Assembly: GCA_050084985.1 (NCBI GenBank)
Contig: JBITNC010000001.1
Span: 213,404,001 to 213,468,000 of the forward strand
DNA from: Nageia nagi
Taxonomy: Eukaryota; Pinophyta
Direction: 5' to 3'
DNA: 64,000 nt
Positions 11,751 to 22,129 of the stretch are shown in pieces. Made by a program: the position numbers and the translations under genes. Numbering within the stretch: the first letter of the stretch is position 1; each line of letters starts with the position of its first letter. Below the pieces are notes generated by a model, which ran no database searches, was not told the origin of the DNA, and saw only the letters and a list, made by a program, of their open reading frames with translations.

Positions 11751-12945
11751 GGTACATCATTGGTCTATGGGAGTATAGGGCTTAGAATCAAGTAGAAGGT
11801 AACACTAACCCTTTGGTATGTGGTTGGTGTATGTGCACATGGGGTTAAAGGGTCCATAAGAAGGTCACCTAGGGTGGGTGTGGACCTTATCTCTAGTGTC
11901 TTATGGGTTCCATGGACCAAATATGAACTAAGATATGGAGACCTATAAGAAGATCCATCTCATCTATACAATTATTCTAACCCCTTTTAGTTCCTATCAG
12001 ATAGTGGGTGTTAATATACATGGAATTCATAATGAAGAGACTAAAGGCTAATGGCTACACCAATATTTCATTTTGGTAGATAAGGTCTCTAAATATAGGA
12101 CCTTATTTCTATGCAGTATTCCTTATGAAGCCATTGATGCTACCTAATACTTATTTAGTAATGTGGTCAATTATTAGGATATCTCTTATAGTATCATCAA
12201 TGATTAAGTTGTCAAGTTCACCAATAACTTTTGGATTGGTGGTCAGCTTATGAAGACTAATTCCTTGAAGTTAGTGAGTAAACAACCTCATATGGATGGG
12301 TATATGAGAGAATCAATGGGATGCATGAAGAGTATTTGAGATACTATTTAATGAAAAATTAGGATGCCTAGCCTAACTTGCTTGATATGGCATAGTTTAG
12401 CTATAATAACAAGAATTCTTCAACCTCAAACCATACTTCATTTGAACTAGTAATGGGTCAATAATCATTTGCATTACAAATGGTCATTCATGTATACTAA
12501 CATGTTTATCTTTTAGCAAGAAGGTTTCTTATTAATTAAAAAGAGCATATTGATTTTACTAGGGTGGATTTGTTGAACGCATAAGAGAGGATGAAGTACT
12601 ACATAGATGAGTAGTGTTAACTATTGAAATTTTAAGGTAGATTATATGGTCCTTCACCATATCTATGTAGAGCATTTCAAGCTAATTCGTAGCATTACTA
12701 AGTCTTTGACAAGGTATTTTAAGGACCCATTCAAGATTGTTAAATGAAATAATAAAGTGGCTTACTTGCTTAAGTTACCAAAGATATGACACATTCATCT
12801 AGTGATCAATATGATTTAGTTCAGATCATGCTATTGGTATTCCTCCAAACCTAGTTGATATTGAAAACCTCACCCACTAGCAGGTGTGTTTTTATAATTA
12901 GGGTAAATTATATTAGCAAAAGTGATGAGGGGTTTTGTTCTAACC
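11751..12945 (+). pseudogene. Ty3/gypsy integrase C-terminal remnant, plus strand
   Basis: Broken but recognisable integrase wording runs on the plus strand from about 12010: DKVSKYRTLF-like text, then NFWIGGQLMKT, Y-E-R-I-N-G-M-H-E-E-Y-L-R-Y-Y (12300-12350), L-D-M-A-x-F-S-Y-N-N (12395-12420), HTSFELVMGQ (12430-12460), and the C-terminal VEHFKLI and L-P-K-x-x-H-I-H-L-V-I. This order matches the end of a chromovirus-type or general Ty3/gypsy integrase. It is interrupted at 12945 by element A. The part from about 12480 on occurs again at 19310-19970. Confidence 0.65.
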
Positions 12946-13064
12946 TGTTAACACATAAAAATGATTTTATGCTTTTAAATCAATAAATTAATGAAATATG
13001 CTTAGCCTAACTATATGTCTTGAATGGATTAAAATGATAATATCAAAGTTTGGCTTGAATATGA

Positions 13065-13170
13065 ATATTGTATGGTTTACCTTGAATATTGCATGGTTTA
13101 TCTTGAATATTGCATGGGTTATCTTGAATATTGTATGGTTTATCTTGAGTATTGCATGAATTATCTTATT
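13065..13170 (+). repeat. 21-bp direct repeats in LTR U3
   Basis: About five tandem variants of CTTGAATATTGYATGGTTTA occur directly upstream of the LTR TATA box. The same block is present in the 3' LTR (about 18288-18393) and, inverted and more diverged, in both LTRs of element B (about 45335-45440 and 52270-52375). The position suggests an enhancer-like array; this is inference. Confidence 0.75.
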
Positions 13171-13254
13171 TATTGATGTGTTTATATTAAATCTTGTGAA
13201 TTAACCTTATTTATGTGGATGCACGCCGACCTATGGGCAGTATTATCTATTATC

Positions 13255-13264
13255 TATATAAATA
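13255..13264 (+). promoter_or_regulatory. TATA box of element A LTR
   Basis: TATATAAATA, 309 bp into the LTR; the identical box sits at the same offset in the 3' LTR (18478-18487) and inverted in element B (45270-45279). It is the expected Pol II promoter of the element. Confidence 0.75.
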
Positions 13265-13843
13265 AGGGATCTAATAGTAAGTCCACAACAACAAGGATAC
13301 ACATGATCCCGCGTATGGTCTTGTAAGTGGCTACCCCTTAAGGTATCTCTTGGTACTACCTACAAGGCTATGGTTTGTGTGCTTCCTTATGCGAGCTCTC
13401 CTGACATATGTGATCAATTCTGATATTACATTGTAATCTGAGATATCTATACTGAAGATCTGGATCTAATCGAGAGGTCAAAGCTACCAAGTTAGGGCCG
13501 TCGGTGCTCCTTTGTGAATGAAAGAACACCATCGGTGCTCTAATACTACTGAAATAGACCACCCAAGGTCCTCTTTTCGCATCCTTGTAGGTCACGATGT
13601 TGTGGAAAAGATAGCTTATCATCATTGCATCGCCAACATATACATCTTTCGTTGTCAGGTATGTTCCGTGAGGTAAGTACACGAATCATAGTCTTGGTTG
13701 GTACAAGTACACTGCTGAATTGGTTATGTTGTTGATTGATATCTAGAATAAATTGCTATCTGTAGCTAGTATACAGATAATATTGAGTTTGTAGATATTT
13801 CTCTGTTTGTTTATTTGCAAATTCAATTTTATTTGTAAACATT

Positions 13844-13860
13844 TGGTGAACCCGATGTGA
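13844..13860 (+). promoter_or_regulatory. Primer binding site of element A
   Basis: TGGTGAACCCGATGTGA begins two bases after the LTR end. Element B has the same site with the decayed start TAGTGAACCTGATGTGA at the same spacing (51606-51622). I do not assign the tRNA. Confidence 0.8.
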
Positions 13861-13863
13861 AAC

Positions 13864-14787
13864 ATGCTTTCTGATTCAACAATGGGTAGAGATATAAATG
13901 AATTGTCAGATTATCCTTTATTAGTTCAATCATTGCCTGAACAAAATAAAAGAAAAAGGAAAACATGGAAAGGAGTAGAGCCAACTAGGAAAAGTGCTAG
14001 AATAAACAGGGAAAGTGCTCCTAGGATTATCAAAGATAAACTGCCAGATGAGGAACCCTATCATGGTGATTCCGAGGATAATGATAGCTTGGATAATGAA
14101 ACCCTTGGAGGAGGAATCTTAGAAAATATAGTTCCATCTTTGGAAAACAAATCACAGTTGGTCCCTTATCGCTCGGTAAAATCTAATGATATGAACCTCA
14201 CTGAAAATAAACTAAGATTGATACAAAAACTCATAGAGCATTCTAGGGCATTCTACAAGTTCTCTGAAGATCCTACCATAGTTTATTCATTGCATAAAAT
14301 CTATGAATTTTTAACTATGAATGGTCTTAGATTTCCCTTTAGAACATTTCTTGGTGAACCAATCTTTGTTTCAAGCATCATAATCAATCATAATAATACC
14401 ACTCACGATCTAAACCCTGTGGAAATAGATCGCCCACGGCCTGTGTATACCATGGAAAGTCATATCAATTTTTGTATGCTCCATCATGATCAAAACTCTT
14501 TTACCCCCGAGATAGTTAAACAGAATGTTTGTGAACCCTCTTCATCATATTTGGCATTCACATATTGTAAACCAATAACATTAGAAGAAGAAGATGATGA
14601 AATAATTGAGTTTGATGATGAGTCTGATAGTGAGTTAGAAATAGAACTTGAAACAGACCCTGTTGCACAAAAACTTCTTAATGCTTACCCTTTTTGGTCG
14701 GATAAAGAAAAGAAAATCAAAGAGATAGAGGTAAAGAAAATAATAAATACAAAATCTTACCTGAAAGCTCAAGTGAGTGTAAGATAG
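13864..14787 (+). CDS. ORF1 of element A, 307 residues, function unknown
   Basis: An uninterrupted frame begins four bases after the PBS and stops seven bases before the next ATG at 14794, which opens the Gag frame. I do not recognise a domain. Residues 28-50 are strongly basic (NKRKRKTWKGVEPTRKSARI), a plausible nuclear-localisation type segment. Residues about 240-268 are strongly acidic (EEEDDE, DDESDSELEIELE). A middle part (about 120-165) is hydrophobic and may be globular (AFYKFSEDP, GLRFPFRTFLGEPIF). An ATG at 13881 (MGRDIN) is an alternative start. Plant Ogre-type elements can carry an extra ORF before gag, so this may be such an ORF. It stays open while the adjoining gag is broken. 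Element B lacks it. Confidence 0.7.
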   Translation: MLSDSTMGRDINELSDYPLLVQSLPEQNKRKRKTWKGVEPTRKSARINRESAPRIIKDKLPDEEPYHGDSEDNDSLDNETLGGGILENIVPSLENKSQLVPYRSVKSNDMNLTENKLRLIQKLIEHSRAFYKFSEDPTIVYSLHKIYEFLTMNGLRFPFRTFLGEPIFVSSIIINHNNTTHDLNPVEIDRPRPVYTMESHINFCMLHHDQNSFTPEIVKQNVCEPSSSYLAFTYCKPITLEEEDDEIIEFDDESDSELEIELETDPVAQKLLNAYPFWSDKEKKIKEIEVKKIINTKSYLKAQVSVR

Positions 14788-14793
14788 GTCATC

Positions 14794-15983
14794 ATGGGAG
14801 AATTAGAAAATCAACTAATTCATGAATGGAAAGAACAAATAGGGAGATTCACTCCTGGAATACTTGATTATGAAAGTGAAGAAGAACCTAAAAATATGGA
14901 TAAGCAACCTAAAGATAATCCAAACTCACAAATTGAAAAAGAAAAATCAGATAAAATGAGAGCACAATTAGCAAACATGGCTGAACAATTGAAAAGGCTA
15001 CTACATTTAAATGAAGCAAAGGAGAAGGAAGAACTAGAAGAAAGTCACCCTCTTTGTTCAAGAATAAGGAGTAAAATTTGGAAAGGGAAAGACATAGATT
15101 TTGATAAATATAATGGTAGGAGTGATCCAAGAATGCATATTGCAATCTTTGAAGAAGCAGCTTATAGACATCAACATGATTCTGATATGTTAGCTAGACT
15201 TTTTTCACTTAGCTTAGGGAAAGAAGCATCCGATTGTTTTATGGACTTGAAAATCAAAGCATCAAGAGTTATGGGCAACTAAAATGTGAATTCATAGATC
15301 AATATCAATATAACATAAAGAAAAAACCACTCATTATAGATCTGGCCAAAACGAAATAGAAAGAAAATCAATCATTTAGCAAGTTTGTAGCCGAATGGAA
15401 GAAAATTGCAAAATTCATAAACTTGAATGAGAAAGAACTAAAACACATGTTGATAAACTCCATTAGAGATGAGATGATGCTTGAATTCCTTAACTATATA
15501 GACCAACCCCTTTCTGAAATGATTGATTCCATGATTCGAAAAGAGCAACATATGATGAAAATTGGTTTGTGGAAACTTGGAAAAGAAGAAAGGGAAACTC
15601 CAACAATCAACATAATCACACAAGAAAAACATAAACAAAAATCAATCAAACCTCAGACTCCCTGAGTCTACACCAAAATCACAGAAGATCATAATGAGTT
15701 GTTGTAATTATTGGTGAAGAAGGGTCTAATTCAATTGCCACCTGTAAACCAACGAGCCACAAAAACTACAAGAGGATTTTGCCTATACCATAGAGTTCAT
15801 GGTCATAAAACATGTGAGTGTAAAAAACTTAGAGATATCATCCAAGATCTGGTAGATAGAAAGGCAATCTCATTTGAAAAACCTGACATAAAAGGAAAAG
15901 CTCCTGTGCATACAGATAATAAAAACTTGGGAATCTACAAAAACCCCATGCCCAAACATAACACAGGTGTAATGTATGCATAG
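14794..15983 (+). pseudogene. Gag of element A (capsid and zinc knuckle), frameshifted
   Basis: The start MGELENQL is followed by a Lys/Glu-rich predicted helix (residues 45-85), then the capsid domain (FDKYNGRSDPRMHIAIFEE, RLFSLSLGKEASDCF). A frameshift near 15270 moves the text to the frame reading L-K-C-E-F-I-D-Q-Y-Q-Y and, after a stop near 15357, to SKFVAEWKKIAKFI and NEKELKHML (15423-15665). After a stop at 15663 it ends with LIQLPPVN, GFCLYHRVHGHKTCEC (knuckle C-x2-H-x4-H-x4-C at about 15780-15825) and KLRDIIQDLVD. The order matches Tat-type Gag. The wording differs strongly from the Gag of element B although the LTRs are related. Confidence 0.85.
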
Positions 15984-16465
15984 GAAAATGAAACAAAAAA
16001 CCCTACTATCACTGGGGCACCATGGAGTAAGAATCAACATGAAGCTAGCACTAGTGGGGGTGAGTTGCCCTTCAAATATATCATTTGGTGAGCACTCATG
16101 ATCATGCCAATACTAACAGAACTAACATTAGGGTAGACATGCTAACCAACATTATGGTAAAGGAAACAGGGATCTATTTTTATGTAAGAAAAAGAGCACC
16201 AGCACTCCACATCTATCAGTAAAGACTACCAGCAGTCCTATTTTCATGAATAAGGGTGACAAAATTCAGGGTGCAGGTTCGTACAGATAAGCTTAGTGCA
16301 GTCATGACACCAAAAATTTGGAAAAATAGAGTGAAAAGGAAAAACATGGGGCTAGGGTATGCAACAAGAAAACCCTAGGGGCAATCCAGGAAACCAGTGT
16401 ATAAGCAGCTAAAACTTGAAGAGAAACAAAAATATAGCATGAAAAAGGTAAAAGAGGTAGTGTAC
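15984..16465 (-). other. Remains of the antisense gene intron/3' end in element A
   Basis: Read on the minus strand this follows the splice donor at 16465. It is similar to element B from 47733 to about 47975, then jumps to text similar to B near 50240-50380 (ACCAAATGATA, CCCACYAGTGCYAGC). The jump shows that the PMD-coding body present in B (about 48000-50200) is missing here. No ORF of note. Confidence 0.6.
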
Positions 16466-16537
16466 CTGATGACTAGCAGGAGAATCAGCCACCAAGGTAG
16501 CTCTATGTCCCTCTCGGTGTGTGATCGGTAGGGCCAT
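16466..16537 (-). pseudogene. Antisense gene exon 1 in element A
   Basis: On the minus strand an ATG at 16537 opens exactly 24 codons (MALPITHREGHRATLV then ADSPASHQ) ending at CAG|GTACAC, a good plant 5' splice site. Element B has the same exon at 47661-47732 with the same length and a related peptide. The TATA box lies 153 nt upstream of the ATG in both copies. The downstream PMD exons are deleted in this copy, so the gene is a stump. It may be non-coding leader sequence rather than protein, but conserved length and splice site favour a first coding exon. Confidence 0.65.
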
Positions 16538-16683
16538 AGTGTGCAGCACAACAATACAAGAAGAATTATTTAGAAATAGTGACAAAAGCACCAGCTAAAC
16601 CTCTCTGAATCAGTCTCTAGAGCTCTGGGATGCTCTCAGCTATGAAAATGATAGGGTGAACAAATGAGGAAAGGTGGGGCCCA

Positions 16684-16690
16684 TTTTATA
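16684..16690 (-). promoter_or_regulatory. Antisense TATA box in element A
   Basis: TATAAAA on the minus strand, inside CTATAAAATGGGCCCCACC, 153 nt upstream of the antisense ATG. Element B has CTATAAAAGGGGCCCCACC at the same distance (47508-47514). Conservation in two diverged copies supports a real internal antisense promoter. Confidence 0.7.
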
Positions 16691-16699
16691 GAAAGGTTA

Positions 16700-17110
16700 G
16701 GGCACACACTTCAAGAATAATTTTGATTTGAGCATTTGGTGCACATAGATCAGCAATTAGACATCAATCTAGAATCCAGAGGTGATTCATAGGGACATGA
16801 TTTTCATAGTTTTTGATGAATCCTTAAGAAAAGGACTACCTGCAGCCTTATTGAAGACCACCGATGTTCTAAGTCAGTAAGAAAGGACCACCTACGATCC
16901 TTTATCTAGAAAATCAGTTTATTGAGTATCATGAGTGCATCATAGATGTTTGATCAATGTTATATCCAGGAGAATATTGCCTTGAGTTTCGTGTTTACAG
17001 ATCTAAATTATCAACTTATCCAAGTATCATGTGTGTGTCACAAGTGTTTGATGAATGATATATCCAGGAGAATATTGCTTTGAGTTTTTGTGTTTGTAGA
17101 CTTGAGTGAT
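16700..17110. other. Non-coding interior of element A
   Basis: No gene is visible. It is similar, inverted, to 47190-47500 of element B (ATATCCAGGAGAATATTGC-type wording appears twice here, about 16960 and 17060). It would be the upstream region of the antisense promoter. Confidence 0.5.
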
Positions 17111-17119
17111 CAGATTATC

Positions 17120-17700
17120 ATGCTTGTGAGTGGAGTCTAGCTCCCATAGTCAGCTTATCAGGTGCTTATCATGTGGCTATGAGTGGAGTCTAGCTCCCAT
17201 AGTTAGCTTATCATGCTTCTTGGTGGAGTATCAGCTTCATCAATTTATCATTGTTCTGCAGAGTTCGGTTCTCATGCAACTGGAGTACACCTCTTGGTGC
17301 GAAGGCTCAGTTGTGTGGAACTTAGCTCTTATACATCAGCTTATCATGATTCTGTAGAGTTCGGTTCTTATGCAACTGGAGTACACCTCTTGATACGAGG
17401 GATCAATTATGTAGAACTTAGCTCTCACATATCAACTTACCACTATTCAGTGAGGTTCGGTTCTCATGCAACTGGAGTACACCTCTCTATGCGAAGGCTC
17501 AGTTGTGTAGAACTTAGCTCTCATACATCAGCTTATCATTGTTCTGCAGAGTTTGGTTCTTATGCAACTTGGTACAAAGAGTTGTGTGGAACTTAGCTCT
17601 CACATATCAACTTATCATTGTTTTACAGAGTTCAGCTCTCATGCAACTAGAGTACACCTCTTGGTGCGAAGGCTCAGTTGTGTAGAACTTAGCTCTCTCC
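17120..17700 (+). repeat. Tandem repeats in element A: two 41-bp-type and about five 96-bp units
   Basis: GGTTCTYATGCAACTGGAG recurs at 17267, 17363 and 17459 (exact 96-bp period), with partial units to about 17700; each unit carries GAAGGCTCAGTTGTGTRGAA and CTTAGCTCTCAYA. Two looser units of GAGTGGAGTCTAGCTCCCATAG at 17125-17215 match the 41-bp array expanded in element B. The 96-bp period keeps a repetitive frame open (17213-17596), which I do not count as a gene. Confidence 0.9.
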
Positions 17701-17900
17701 TATGTGTGGTTATGGTTGTCATGTGTTGTCATGTCTTGTCTTGTGAGTTGGTCATGTGTGTTATCATGTCTTGTCATGTGTGTTGTCATGTTTTGTCTTG
17801 TGATGTGGTCTTGTCAAGTTATCATCCGATCGACATGTGTGGTCAAGTCGTTTATCTAGTCACTGTCATGTGTGTTGTCAAGTTTGTTATCTTGGGTCAT
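17700..17900 (+). repeat. Short GTCATGTCTTGTCTTG-type repeats in element A
   Basis: Irregular repeats of TGTCATGTCTTGTCTTGTGA and TGTGTTGTCATG fill this stretch, and become a cleaner 35-bp array in element B (about 45890-46140, inverted). Confidence 0.75.
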
Positions 17901-18155
17901 CAGCATTGCAGCAAGATTATCAGCTTATCAGATTATCAGACATATCAGGCTATCACCTTCTATAGCAAAATGCAAGGGGCAAGCATGCCCAAGGTAATAT
18001 CAAAAGGGAGTTTCCTCAACCTATAAGCTTTATCATGATGTTGTTTAAATGGTTAGTGTTTATCATTGCTTATCAAAATTGCTTGCTATGATGTTGTGTT
18101 TTTACTTTGAATGCAAAATCTCAACTCACCTCATGCTTCTTTCAATTTTACATCC
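17901..18155. other. 3' end of element A interior
   Basis: No ORF of note. The wording (ATGCAAGGGGCAAGCATGCC, TCAAAAGGGAGTTTCCTCAACC) is conserved, inverted, at 45560-45770 in element B, so this is a shared 3' region just before the polypurine tract. Confidence 0.55.
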
Positions 18156-18168
18156 AAAGTGGGGCATC
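18156..18168 (+). promoter_or_regulatory. Polypurine tract of element A
   Basis: AAAGTGGGGCATC directly precedes the 3' LTR. The identical block, inverted, follows the left LTR of element B (45546-45558). It would prime plus-strand DNA synthesis. Confidence 0.8.
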
Positions 18169-19064
18169 TGTTAACACATAAAAATGATTTTATGCTTTTA
18201 AATCAATAAATTAATGAAATATGCTTAGCCTAACTATATGTCTTGAATGGATTAAAATGATAATATCAATGTTTGGCTTGAATATGAATATTGTATGGTT
18301 TACCTTGAATATTGCATGGTTTATCTTGAATATTGCATGGGTTATCTTGAATATTGTATGGTTTATCTTGAGTATTGCATGAATTATCTTGTTTATTGAT
18401 GTGTTTATATTAAATCTTGTGAATTAACCTTATTTATGTGGATGCACACTGACCTATGGGCGGTATTATCTATTATCTATATAAATAAGGGATCTAATAG
18501 TAAGTCCACAACAACAAGGATACACATGATCCCACGTATGGTCTTGTAAGTGGCTACCCCTTAAGGTATCTCTTGGTACCGCCTACAAGGTTGTGGTTTA
18601 TGTGCTTCCTTACGTGAGCTCTCCTGACATATGTGATCAATTCTGATATTACACTGCAATCTAAGATATCTGTACTGAAGATCTGGATCTAATCGAGAGG
18701 TCAAAGCTACCAAGTTAGGGCCATCGGCACTCCTTTGTGAATGGAAGAACACCATCAATGCTCTAATACTACTAAAATGGACCGCCTGTGGTCCTCTTTT
18801 CGCATCCTTGCAGGTCACGATGTTGTGGAAAAGATAGCTTATCATCATTGCATCGCCAACATCTACATCTTTCGTTGTCAGGTACATTCCGTGAGGTAAG
18901 TACACGAATCACAGTCTTGGTTAGTACAAGTACACTACTAAATTGGTTATGTTGTTGATTGATATCTAGAATAAATCGCTATCCATAGCTAGTATACAGA
19001 TAATATTGAGTTTGTAGATATTTCTCTATTTGTTTATTTGCAAATTCAATTTTATTTGTAAACA
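18169..19064 (+). repeat. 3' LTR of element A
   Basis: Same length (896 bp) and ends as the 5' LTR; differences are almost only C/T and G/A exchanges. TATA box at 18478-18487. Followed by the target duplication taacc. Confidence 0.95.
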
Positions 19065-19970
19065 TAACCCTAAAAAAATTGGTCATAAAATGATTTCCAA
19101 AATATGAAACTACTACCCAGCTAGAACTAATGGTAAGTAATAAAATTTGCAAAAAAATTATTAAAAAAATAACTTTAGATGCTACCCAATTATAACTTAT
19201 TGCTAGCCCTAATGCAACCCACTATACAAACTATATTAATAGAAAAGTTTTAAAATGTATTCAAAATACATTTGAATCATAGTTGAGATACAACCCAACT
19301 ACCTTAGTCTTTTAAGCATACTAAAATGTTTATCTTTTAGTAAGAAGGTTTCTTATTTATTGAAAAGAGAAAATTGGTAATACTAGGATGAATTTGTTGA
19401 AGGCCTAAGAGAGGATGAATTAGTACAAAGTTGAGGAGTGTTAACTATTATAGTTTAAGGGAGATGATATTTTCCTTCACCAGATCAATGTAGAGCATTT
19501 TAAGCTAATTCCTAGCATTGCCAAGTCTTTAACAAGGAATTTGAGAACCCATTCAATATTATTAAATGAAATAATGAAGTGACTTGCTTAAGTTATCAAA
19601 GATATGGCACATTCATATAGTGATCAACATGATTCAATTGAGATGATGCTATTGGGATCCCTTGAAACCTATCCAATCTTAACAAACTCAGCCTCTAGTA
19701 GGTGTGTTTTTATAATATGGGTAAATTATATTATCAAAAGTGGTGAGAAATTTTATCTAAAACCCAAAAATAATTGGTCACAAAATAGTTTCCAAAATAT
19801 GAAATTGATACCTAGCTATACTTGGTGGTAGCTAATAAAATTTACAAAAAGATTATTAACAAAATAATTTTAGATGCTACATAGTTATAATCTATTGGTA
19901 GCCCTAATGTAAATTGTCAAACTATAATCAAAATACATTTGAATCATATCTAGGATATAGCCCAATTTCC

Positions 19971-22129
19971 TCTTTATTTCTAGAATATTCTAATCAATAA
20001 ATCTTTTATTAAGCCCAAAGGTGGGTTAAGTTTTATTGATTTGATGTAGTGTTGATTACTTTTCATTTTATATATCTTATTTAGTGAGTTTATCTTTAGT
20101 CTCTCCTTGGGATGGTAGCCCCACATGTCTTTATCCACCATTTGTTATTTTCTAGAGTTTAGTATATTTCTTGAGGAGATTCCATCTTGGCCTTCTTCTT
20201 GTTATATTGTTGTTGCTTGAATATCTACATTCCTTACTTTTTTTGTCACCATCCTTATTCTTTCTCCATCTTCCCCTTCCACAACTTTCATATTTATTGT
20301 CTCATCTTTTGAAAAATTGGTACTATAATTCATTTCTTCTATATTTATTCCTTTTAAAATTTATAGCATTGCATAGGGGTTTATTATGATTGATTTCTTT
20401 CATTGGACTTCTTTTGAAGTTGACTATTTTTCTAATGTGGTTAATTTAGTCTACATTTTAGTTATATTCTTTTAAGTTTTTCCTATTTTTTATTTTTGAA
20501 CTAATTTCCACCTATGTTATTTCTAATTATCTTGATACTCCTTTTAATTTTTTTCCTTTTGTACCCTTTCTTCATCCCTTCTTTTCTTTTCTAGGAAATC
20601 CTTTGCATAGTGCTCATAACTCTTACAAATTCCACATTATACTAATAGATTTTCATATACAATTGATTGCATTAATTCTCTATCATCCTTTATTTTTTAA
20701 TTTTATATCCTTAATCATAGGTTTAGAAGTATATAAATTAACCATAAATCTTGAATGTGTAAACTTAATTTTTAATCTTGTTGATCGCTCAATTGTGACA
20801 AGGGATCCAATTGCTTTTACAAATCTAGCTATTACACTTGGGTGCTAATAAGATAGGTGAAGTTTAGGTAGTGAGACCCATGTTAAAATGAGTTTAAAAT
20901 TTTTACTTTCAAGGTAAAAAGTTTTCTCCCATTACTTAATGACTAATCCTATCTTCCTAGGAAATCATGGACCCATATCTATCACTTTTTACAAGTGTTC
21001 ATCAAATTGAAACTTGAATAACATAAATTCTCTTGGGAGAGCAACTAAAGATACCCATCCTTTTGTACTCCATATTAATTTTAGTGAAATTTAAATCATA
21101 TATAGAGGGGGTCATATAATTTTATCCCCTACTCTTCCTTCTCTATTATACTTTTTAGAATCAATATACTAACCTCATCATTAGATAATTCAAGCTCTAG
21201 TACCATTCCAATTTCCTCCTTTATGAATGATGTTTGTTGCATCAATATGATTTTCCATTCCTTGAGGTCTTTGGATTAAGTTGTAATCTTGATTTATTCA
21301 TCATATTTTAAATATTATTTAACTATATTTTATTAATATTACAACTTTGCTATGCTATAATTTGCTTAATAACACATATTGTACTTCTAAAATAATTTAC
21401 CTACACTTCTAGTACTCTACACTCGCCCTTCTATTACATTATGCTCATGCTTTTGTTACATTTTGCTTGCATGAATTTGTGTTTTTTATCTATGGATAAT
21501 GTTAGATAACTTATTTAGAGTGGTTAGTTATGTTAAGGTAGTAAGGAAGATACTAGACATGAATTAGGGTAACATGCGGTAGACTCTTCAATACCTAGTT
21601 TCTTAGGAACGTTGCATAGACTTTGATCACTCTTGGGTAATCATTGAAAGCCTATAGAACTTTGAGGTGATGATTCAATAGTTATTACTCAATGGTGATG
21701 AAGATTCCTTCTTAGCTTGAATCAAGAAGAGGTACTCAATACATCTTTGGACTACCCATCATCAATACTAACAACATGTTACATTGACATAAACTCATCT
21801 CTAAGTTGGGGAGGAAATATAAGAAGGCACATAGTCCTCTTTCCTTAGTATCATGATAGAACATGTATAAGGTATGGGTTGGTTGAATTACCAATGCATG
21901 GCTATCATGGGGGACTCTAATGGGAAATGTCACCTTGATAATGAACTCCATGGTTGGGTAGATAGTCATTATGATGGGTTATACCCAAAGTAGTTATGAC
22001 ACTCTTGATGCCCCAAGTGGATAATTTTGGAAGACCTTGGGTGCATAATGGTCCAAGGTCCCATGGTCCAAGGACTAATGTTAGGAAGAGATTGGTTAGA
22101 TAGAACATAAATAGGTCAATCTAGCTAGA
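19971..22129. other. Unassigned AT-rich region, possible LINE ORF1 trace
   Basis: No convincing gene. On the minus strand between about 21100 and 20600 the broken text M-G-I-F-S-C-S-P-K-R-I, then V-M-G-E-N-F-L-P, and later C-K-S-N-W-I-P vaguely recalls the DUF4283-type ORF1 of plant LINEs, but I cannot confirm it. The small frames at 20171, 20603 and 21736 show no domain. Confidence 0.25.

Larger units (their letters stand above)
12946..13841 (+). repeat. 5' LTR of element A
   Basis: It starts TGTTAACACAT and ends TTTGTAAACA. A 21-bp direct repeat (CTTGAATATTGCATGGTTTAT type, about five copies) lies at about 13065-13165 in U3. A TATA-type box (TATATAAATA) is at 13255-13264, followed by GGGATC, so transcription probably starts about 30 bp later. 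Same length as its partner. Confidence 0.95.
12946..19064 (+). mobile_element. Element A: non-autonomous LTR retrotransposon with ORF1 and gag only
   Basis: Both ends are exact: two LTRs of 896 bp each (12946-13841 and 18169-19064), TG...CA termini, and a perfect 5-bp target duplication taacc (12941-12945 and 19065-19069). A PBS follows the 5' LTR and a polypurine tract precedes the 3' LTR. The 4.3 kb interior codes for an ORF1 and a Gag with zinc knuckle, but I find no protease, RT, RNase H or integrase, so it must be mobilised in trans. By eye the two LTRs differ at about 40 of 896 positions, nearly all transitions and with no indel. It sits in a decayed integrase. Element B at 44693-52477 is its relative. 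Confidence 0.95.
12480..19970 (+). repeat. Tandem duplication of about 699 bp, first copy split by element A
   Basis: The stretch from ACTAACATGTTTATCTTTTAG (12497) through 12945, continued after element A from 19070 to about 19305, occurs again at about 19310-19970 (ACTAAAATGTTTATCTTTTAG at 19320). With element A and one target copy removed, the offset is 699 bp. The duplicated part covers the end of the integrase remnant and about 240 bp after it. The duplication may predate the insertion of element A, since A sits in only one copy. Confidence 0.75.

Noticed and set aside
13368-13682. Minus-strand ORFs of about 104-114 residues in both LTRs of element A
   Set aside because: Present in each LTR copy but with changing ends (also 18561-18905) and no domain; they overlap the R/U5 region and look like chance frames. 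Kept in mind because the peptide is similar in both, which follows from LTR identity.
17213-18026. Overlapping plus-strand ORFs of 127 and 157 residues in element A
   Set aside because: They follow the 96-bp array (32-residue period) and the GTCATGTCTTG repeats; different frames of the same repeat are equally open.
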